Below the pieces are notes generated by a model, which did no database searches, was not told the origin of the DNA, and was given only the letters and a program-made list of their open reading frames with translations. DNA of 64,000 bases from Vanessa cardui. Taxonomy: Eukaryota; Arthropoda; Insecta; Lepidoptera; Nymphalidae. The stretch covers positions 250,501 to 314,500 of the forward strand of contig NC_061124.1 in the NCBI RefSeq assembly GCF_905220365.1, in the 5' to 3' direction. Of the stretch, positions 56,101-64,000 are shown one piece after another. Within the stretch, counting starts at the first letter, position 1. Each line of letters opens with the position of its first letter. The translations under genes were made by a program, and so were the position numbers.

Positions 56101-59100
56101 ATTAATATGTACGAACACGAGTAAATGGCGTATCTGCGTATAAATTATCAAAATATGTAATATCAAAACTAGACTATAAAAAAAATACTTTCAATTCATT
56201 GGTGAAGTCGAAATTAACTACAGTTTCTATAATTACATTGGCTATTTATTTTATAATAGAATAAAATACAAGTGATAAATAAATTGTTTTACTAAGGAGG
56301 TGATCGTATCGTGAAATTTGTTGATTTCCTTAAGATCGATTTCTGTGGCCAACCCCAAGGAAGATTACCCAATTACATAGGAAATGTATACTCTATTGCC
56401 TCACTCACCATCTTATGGAGTGGCAAATCTGACACGAAAATAGTTGGAAGAAATAAGTTCGTCTTAATGAGTCTACTGAGCGACTAACATACATATGTAC
56501 ACTACACATAACTTGCACAGCTCTACATGACATTCTATGTATATAATATTGTGTATAGTACTTTTAAGGCACGGTTCAATACATATATAGATAGGTTAAC
56601 GTTGATGCAAGTTTATGTCATTCATACATACCGTATTATTTATCCCCACAACCTTCGTTAAGTGTGAATAATTGGATGTTAGCCGGGTCTCGTTATCGTA
56701 ATGCGTTACGACGTATAGTCGTCTCAAATAGCAATGAAATGAAATTTTGTAAACAATAACATGAACATATTAACTAAGTATTATTAAGCTCGTCGATGTG
56801 AAAAGTCGCAGGATCGATCCTGACCCCTTGAACTTAAAAGGATAGTGAATAGGATTATTAGTAATTCCTTAATTACTTTGGGGCAACGCTACTCTTATTT
56901 TTAAAGTCTCAGAAAATACAACAAGTTTTATTTTGTAAGACTAGTTTGGTCTAAGTTACAACTTTTTAGTTGAAGTACCGAAATGACAATATATTTCTTA
57001 AAATGCACTCAAACTATCTTCAAAATCAGCAACCTGTCCTTATATGCCATAATGTATAGAAAACTAGCTCGTTTCATAAGAGTGCTACACATTCGTCATC
57101 GACGTATTTAATGTGAATTTTAAGTTTGTATTTTTTTGCTGCAGTTTTTGCACTAACACTAAACGCTCGCTAGCGCAATGCGTAGGTCGCCACTTAAAAC
57201 ATTTCAAGAGTTCACTTTTTTCGGTAGGATTCGTTTTTATGTATCGGAAAGTGGTTGGTGGGAATTCTTTCGTATTATAATTAGGTGCGCTTGAGCAGAA
57301 GTGTTCGAAGTATTCATTTAAATTAACGTTAGGTCCAATAAAAATAAACTTAATCCTAATTATCTTATAAATTAATTAAATAACTTTTTGGTTTCATTAT
57401 AAGATTTTTAAACTTTTTACCTAAAATTATACATACTCTTAAATATATACTTAGATACATTTATGGATATATTTTAAGTATGCTTAAAATTTGAAAAAAA
57501 AATCCTTCCAAAGTAAAAAATATAGAAGTATAAGTACCTATGTGAGTTTTTTTATATTACCAGAACTTTTCTTTTTTATATTATCTGTAGCTGCTTTATT
57601 ATTTTGATATCATGTTATTTGCGTTTTCAGAATGACCTTAATATATAATGATAAAATTCTAATTTATAAATTAATTGTACTTTATAAACTTTTGACTACC
57701 CCTTTTGGAACCCCGACCTCAGTAAAAAGATAAAATATTACTATTTAATAAATCTCCTCTTTTATACATTTCTAAAAAGGTGTTATGTAAACATTAAAAA
57801 GGTATAACTTTATGGTTAAACATCTTAGCTTTAAGAATTGAGCGTGAACAATTGTTATCAATAATCAATCAATTTAAAGTGAAACTTGCATTTCGGTGAA
57901 AGATTGAGAAACTGGTATTTATAGCTAAAGACAAAATAGTTTGTGTCATCTATTACGAATTTATTTCATTGTTTGATTATGCTTCGTCCAATATAGACAT
58001 CTGAGCATATAGTTTTATTATTGAAAACAGCAACAGAGCGACAATATATCTTACGTAACATTGACTCAGCAATTGTCTCGTGTAATATGATTTCATTGAG
58101 CCGTGAGAAAGCGTAGCTGTAACTCAGTCACGGGCGAATATTAAAAAAAACGATGGAATTGAATGATAACATTATAAGAAAGAGTTAGACTGGCGAAAAG
58201 AACGACGAAGCGGCTACATCTGTATAAGCTATGGTATGGCGTATACGTCATTGTAGAGTCGGTTAGTTAAAAGTTCGACGAGCTTTGATCCCTCGCTTGT
58301 GGTTATTCTCGATCCACTTTTCATACAATAGTTAGGGTAGTTAGTAGATTTTGAATTCGTATTTTTGATGAAACAATGTTTCGTTCTATTCTTTCTGACT
58401 GTGAAGGTTAGCTTGTGTCCGTGGACATTATTAAATGACATCTAAACACATAGTCTTACAACAAAATATAGTGAGCCAGTAAAGAGACATGTCTAAAAAG
58501 TTATTATTGTTCTTATTACTTAATTATTTCTTTAGGATAACGATAGCGTTGATCATTGGTAAAAAATGTGTGTTGTTTTTGTCTTTTGTATACTCAGTAC
58601 TGATATATCTAATTACTACATAAGTTTACCTCCACTGTAAAAGTATGATATATTTAGGTATTTTTTTTTATTTAATGAGCTTGGTCATACAAATGACTGT
58701 GACGCTCTATACGTCTTTCTTTACCAGAAATTTAGGCTTTAGACATTATTATTAATATTTGGTCTCCAATATCAAAAGTATTTAAAAAAAAAAAAACAAA
58801 AAATATAGTAATTAAATAAAGTTACTAACTTGTAAATCATTTATTTAAATTTCTTCAACTGTATTTGGGAGCAGAATTTCAAGCAAAACTGCAACTTTAT
58901 TAGACAATTATTTGAGCACTATACTTTTGAATTTGAATATATTAGCAATTTAAATGATATACATACTCATAAATTTTATACGGTTATCAGCGTATCCGTA
59001 GATGACTGTATATATTTTTTAATATTTTCTCCTTGGCAGTGCATCATCACCGAGATGATATCGCAACAGATCTGCGGGTTAATTATCAAGTTTCTACCGC

Positions 59101-61750
59101 GTTGCGGTATATTCACACGGTATTAAATTTAAAATAATTCCTGCATACGATGACTGTACACATTTTATACAGTTAGTATTCAAGTGCACAGCGACTTGCA
59201 ATGCTCGTAAATTTATCAAAGAAAACCGTGCTGTATTCGATGCTGCAAAAGTTGCGTTTATAGAATGTACCCGCTGCATAAAGCGCACTGTCTCAAAAAA
59301 CTAGAAGTTAAATAATTAATAGATGTTTTTTTAACAATACAAGACTCGACAATTTGCTTAGTGATTGTCAAAATTCTATTCACCGGCTGCAAAACAAATA
59401 CCACCTGAGTAAAGACGGCGAAAATAAATCAGCGGAATTGTTGTCCAGATGGTGAAAAGTATGTTTTACAATACGGTTAATAAAATAATCTTTATTATTT
59501 GCCTCGGCATGGGGGCGATCGTTTAACTTGCAAGTTGTGCCATCACCTAGCAGAGAGTAGCGTCGTTAACTCGGCTAAAGTCTAGATTGTAAATTGAAAC
59601 TCGGTAACAGGTAATCGCTGTAGGTACATAACGACGATAGCGGCACCGTTTTCGACCGTTACTCAAGTATTTATGATGAACTGTAACGCTCATCTTCGTG
59701 TAGTCACTAAAATTTCTCAGAAAAATGTTAAGTTATTCACCGATTTCTTAATTATGTTAATTTTAAAACTCGTTTCAATATATCTATTGTTATTATTGCT
59801 CGTTAACTGAATAACTGTGTGTCACCAGTAATGGATCCGTCGATGTAACGAGCTTCATTTTATAATTAGCTTTATTAATGTATCGTATTGAATGTTGTAT
59901 CACTTTTTTCTGTTTAGTTTGAATTTCTAGTAACCTGCAAATTATATTGAGCTGAGTACCGGCCGACGCAACTGTTTTCATTGTCACACACTCAAACGGT
60001 GTCACATTCTATGCTACCAACAAATGTAATAGTCGTTTAAATTGTTAACTTGACTAATAATTTTAGAGTAATATGAATAAACGTATTAAATACAATTGAG
60101 ATATCGCTTGTTACGATAGTCATCTCTGGTAAACCAGTTTTTAATTAATTGATTCGTATCTGGATCTTATACTGCGAGAATTAATCTTTCGACAGCGTGT
60201 GAGTTGCATCTATTTCTGCCTTAATCTCATTCTCATCTCATCTCATAAACTAATCATGTAATAGACGCACTCTCATAACCCCATGTCTTTTCTTCTGTAG
60301 ACACCAATTTATGTGTAACATATTATTTTCTTTAAATTTATATATAGTATATTAATATTAAATGACATACAACTACGTAATCGTTTCCCCGGCGCAGCGC
60401 GGTCTCCAAGCCAGCTCTCGGCGAGCTCGCCTGACGCTATCCGTCAAATCGTCTGATCCGTCGCGCTTGTCCGCTTGCAGTTGGATAATTTATTTTCTAA
60501 AACCGTAAAGGCCGTTCTGTCGATTTATTGTTGCCATTCTACTCCGATCAGAAACTTACCGCTGACTGCGCCGAAAATAAGCAGAATGAATTCTACCATT
60601 CCATAGTAAATCGTTTATTTAGTGAATCGTATCTCGTGGCATTGAAGTAATGTAAAGGTTAAGTTAGGTTCGGTATCGACTTTACTTTCTAACGAATGTT
60701 TCGTTCAAATATTCCACGATTATAAATACTTAAAACGGATGACGTCAAGCATTTTTGTTTCACTGATTTCTTGGAAGAATACCGTAGAAGTAGTATGAAT
60801 GAGCGGTGAACCCCTGAGTCAACCGCGCCTCGTACATTCTGGTAGCGCAGGTTTTGGGAGGCAAGGCAACGGCGTATGAGTCAACTCCGGCGAGGGCGCC
60901 TGCGTGACGTCACCGCGCCCGCTATGCGAAACCGCTTCGTGTGTACATAAACACTAGATACTCAATAAACATTTTAATGGAGGCTTATTTTATAGACTAC
61001 GTAAGTAACGGTGAAAATCATGCTGTATCATTTACTGTTTTGAGTATAAACTACAGAGTGATACTACAGTGCTATATAGAAACGTAAACTTAATACTTTT
61101 AATTCTTATTTAACTATGTATTCGTATAAACAAAGAATGATTGATTGATGATATGATTACTCTTTTCTTTAAAGTTTAATCTCAACAAAATCGTTTTTTT
61201 TTTAAATTTATTATGTCATTTCATTTGAAGAGAGTGCTAAAGAAATTGGTCGTAATCGTTCGCGTTAAATACTTTAGGAAACAAGGCCTTTGTTAATTAA
61301 CTATTTCCTGCTTTTATTGCTTTTAGGAATTTCGGTTATATAACAACGAAACATTTTTGTGAAAAGGTGTTTGACAAGTATTTGTTCCTCGAACGAGAGA
61401 TGAGTATTACCTTAACACTTCCTATCGTCTAAATAAGTAGGTATGTCTTAAACTTTACAAAACAAAAAAATTCGTTACTTAGATGTGTTTGAGTAACGTG
61501 TCAATAGTTATTCAAGCGATATTAGAAAGTAGAAAAAAAATTGTCTTTATCAAAACTTTACTCTAATCAACTGCTCAAATCAATTGAGCAGCGATTTGAA
61601 CTGCCCGACTTTCAAGCAAGTTGATTCAATAAATGTTTTTTTTTTTTAATGCAACTTTGATTTTCATTAGAATTAGATTTCAGAGGATTTATAGCGTCAA
61701 TCTCACAAGAACACTGTAAAAATTGCAACATAACAAAGATAAAATATAAG
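53116..61750. other. Long AT-rich stretch without supported genes
   Basis: No coding exon could be supported on either strand; the short frames are AT-rich and unlike known proteins. GC-rich patches at about 60380-60480 and 60800-60950 stand out and may be regulatory. This may be the first intron of the gene starting at 53064, or intergenic DNA. Confidence 0.4.
60800..60955. promoter_or_regulatory. GC-rich island with AP-1-like and CRE motifs
   Basis: Inside AT-rich surroundings this patch has two copies of TGAGTCAAC (60815-60823 and 60877-60885) and one perfect CRE palindrome, TGACGTCA (60905-60912). These are binding-site shapes for bZIP factors. A promoter or enhancer role is inference. 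Confidence 0.35.
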
Positions 61751-61752
61751 TT

Positions 61753-61985
61753 AATTTGACGACCTCCGTGGTCGAGTCGTGTGTGCACCGGTTTACATGG
61801 GTACGCCACGCCGAGGTCCCGGGTTCGATTCCTGGCCGAGTCGATATAGGTTGTAATTAGTTTTCTACATTGTCACGAGGGTCTGGGTGTTTGTGGTACC
61901 TTCTTTGCTTCTGATTTTCCGTAACATAAGCTTTAGCTACTCACATTGGGATCAGAGCAATGTATGTGATGTTGTGTCATCAGCA
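61753..61985 (+). repeat. tRNA-derived SINE, second family
   Basis: It begins 'gacctccgtggtcgagtcgt' with a box-A-like tggtcgagt and a canonical box B, GGGTTCGATTCC, at about 61820-61831. A tail with 'tctgggtgtttgtggtacct', 'ttctgattttcc' and 'cattgggatcagagcaatgt' follows. I recall this layout as a common lepidopteran SINE. It is not a functional tRNA, because the cloverleaf is not closed. The boundaries are approximate. Confidence 0.7.
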
Positions 61986-63800
61986 ATCTAGTAGCAATCG
62001 AAGCGAATTCCACCACGACTATGCACATATTAGATATGTGAAAGTAAAATTACTTCTAAACCTTTGCAATGAAGTGGCTGCGAGTTTCTTTGTTCCAATT
62101 AGCTCATGTTTAATATTTTTGGACTTGTTTTATTAGACAACACGATGTAAAACATTAAGCATTTGAACGTTGCAGTCATTGTTTTGGGATTGTTTACTCG
62201 CAGAGTAACGATGATGCACAAGGCTGCAAAACAAACTTCATAATATATTGTACGGTCAGCCAAGGTGCATAACTAACGCAGAAATATATTTACAGCCGTA
62301 AATAAAGCTTTGTATAGGAATAACAATAAAACAGCTTAGAAACCGCCGTCGGCCAGAGTTAATAATCTGAACCGTTCATCAGACGGCGGTGAGGCGAGCA
62401 CCGCAATAGTCCAATAAGTCCCACTTGCGGTACTCCGAGGCCGGTAATCATCCATTGTTGTAAGAACAACAATGGCGACTCCCGCTCGTTCTTATCTCCA
62501 CGCGCTGAAGGTCATTTTGCAACGACGCCTCGTCTCATCTCGTCGAGAGAAAATGGTATCTCGTGTGAGGTTGATTTCATGTAAATATTATTTTCGTGTT
62601 TACCACTTGGAGTTTAGGCAGTAACTGTAATATTATTGTGTCGGTACGCGGTTTTTTTTGTGTGGGATGACGTCAAGGTCAACGCACACGTTTTGTTGCG
62701 ACCTCGTGAAAAATGCTTGATGGAGAAAAAATGCACGAATCTGTCTGCCGTCTCGATCATTACAGCCGTATTTATATATAAATACACAGAAATAGACATC
62801 TTCATTCATTATTGAATTGTGTTTGGAATTTTAAGCTACGATTTGTATATTTTTAAATCCCAAATATTTTAGACATTAATATTTAATACTGGGAAGGATG
62901 GCAGTTAGTTTGTAAGCTTGTCTCACGATCAAACACTTTGGCAGCAGTGCCTTATGTTGAGTAGCCTATATTTTCTTCTACAGCCTACGTACCAACTTTC
63001 GGAAGCTTTTCCCATCATAATGAGTAGCAGGTGCTCATATCTCATGGCCCTATAACGTACGTAGCATATACCGTATGCAGCTTTCACATTTCGACGGTAT
63101 GCAATAGTGTACGTTCCAGATTGACGCGTCACTGTATACCCTGGTTTGAAGCTTTGTGTGTCCAGCTTATAGCCAACATGCGTCTATATGTCAACGTTTG
63201 GAAAGTATCTTTACTTTTCGCGACGTCTTCTTTAATATAATAATTTAAGTATTTAATTTAATGTTAGTAAAACGGCGACAGATTTGTGGTTCGGTCGAAG
63301 TAGGATTTGAATATGGTCGGAAAAATATCGAAATCATTATAAATTAGATTTGGCCCATAGTTAGGATTCAGCTTATTTTATTTTATGCGAGGTAACGGTA
63401 AATAAAGGTATGGTTACTGAATAGGTATAATGTTTCTGTAACTGCACATAGCTCGGGAGATACTTTGATATGATGTATAAATACAAACTTTTAAAAATGC
63501 TGTTATAAGTGTATCGATGTGTTGAGTTGAGGAAGAGGTGGCGGAAGTGCCAAAGATGTCGGAACGTGACCTGCATGGCTCTACGTGCCTGTCCGTGGGC
63601 CGGCCTGCTGCATGTGACCTGTCAACGATATATATAATATTTTGTTTGTTATGATATTAAATATTATTATGTCACTATATAAAATTAGTATTTATTATCA
63701 TGGTTACTATAAGAATAAATGTACTTAATGAACTAATTTATTTGAAGCCCGTAAAGAAAAGTTACAACTGAATTTCACGCACAGTTTTTGTTTTTATTAG
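61986..63800. other. Non-coding region with a conserved-looking GC-rich patch
   Basis: No gene is supported. The patch at 62340-62530 is richer in GC and holds an inverted repeat of SOX-type sites at 62452-62475. Confidence 0.35.
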
Positions 63801-64000
63801 AGCCGAGATGGCCCAAATTATCTTAACCGATGATTGCGATTTAAAACCCAGGCAAGCACCACTTAATATTCATGTGCTTAATTTTTATTTATAATTCATG
63901 TCGTACACGGCGGTGAAGGAAAACATCGTGAGGAAACCTGCTTGTGTCTAATTTCATACAAATTCTGCCACCTGTGTATTCCACAAACCCGCTAATAAAC
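63801..64000 (+). repeat. tRNA-derived SINE, cut by the window end
   Basis: It begins agccgagatggccca (box A-like), followed by a degenerate box B (gatttaaaaccc) and the body 'gcaagcaccacttaatattc', 'ggtgaaggaaaacatcgtg' and 'ctgccacctgtgtattcc'. It is the same family as the minus-strand copy near 13765-13955. The 3' end is beyond the window. Confidence 0.7.

Noticed and set aside
61753..61840. A tRNA gene, because of the perfect box B
   Set aside because: The acceptor and anticodon stems do not close, and the long SINE body follows directly.
1..64000. CRISPR arrays, operons, riboswitches or bacterial genes
   Set aside because: Everything recognisable is intron-bearing animal sequence; no regularly spaced direct repeats were seen.

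Overview
The window reads as nuclear DNA of an insect, most likely a moth or butterfly. The genes are split by introns, the intergenic DNA is very AT-rich, all recognisable proteins are animal orthologues, and the dispersed repeats (two tRNA-derived SINE families, hAT-type MITEs, a 'cccgcggtttcgctcg ... gacagacagacagagtt' repeat) are of kinds I associate with Lepidoptera. That order-level call rests on pattern memory, not a search. I found no bacterial, viral or CRISPR features.

Layout, left to right: the C-terminal exon of delta-1-pyrroline-5-carboxylate dehydrogenase (P5CDH, +, cut by the window edge); a hAT MITE; Hikeshi (OPI10 homologue, +, 4 exons); a second hAT MITE family; the replication kinase Cdc7 (-, 9 exons), divergent with the mitochondrial CDGSH protein Cisd3 (+, 3 exons); cytochrome b5 (+, 4 exons over 15 kb), whose last intron carries an apparently intact antisense I/Jockey-superfamily non-LTR retrotransposon; the Siva homologue (-, 4 exons), divergent with the ER-exit-site scaffold Sec16 (+, about 27 coding exons, with two possible 3' ends); a possible 44-aa membrane microprotein (-); a membrane-anchored inactive serine protease homologue (-); the U11/U12 snRNP 35K protein (-); a second, inverted copy of the first MITE; the deubiquitinase MINDY-3 (-, intronless CDS); and a weakly supported first exon of an unknown gene (+). 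The final 10 kb is AT-rich DNA without supported coding sequence, apart from two SINEs and short GC-rich islands that may be regulatory.

Exon models were assembled by hand from splice consensus, reading-phase continuity and remembered family sequences. In each full gene model every exon joins in phase and ends at a stop. The genes are mostly unrelated housekeeping functions, not one pathway. No clearly novel multi-gene system is visible. The most interesting points are the alternative cytochrome b5 C-termini (a CaaX-like end against a membrane tail), the alternative Sec16 ends, abrupt changes of base composition inside single genes, the membrane pseudoprotease, and the intact retroelement.
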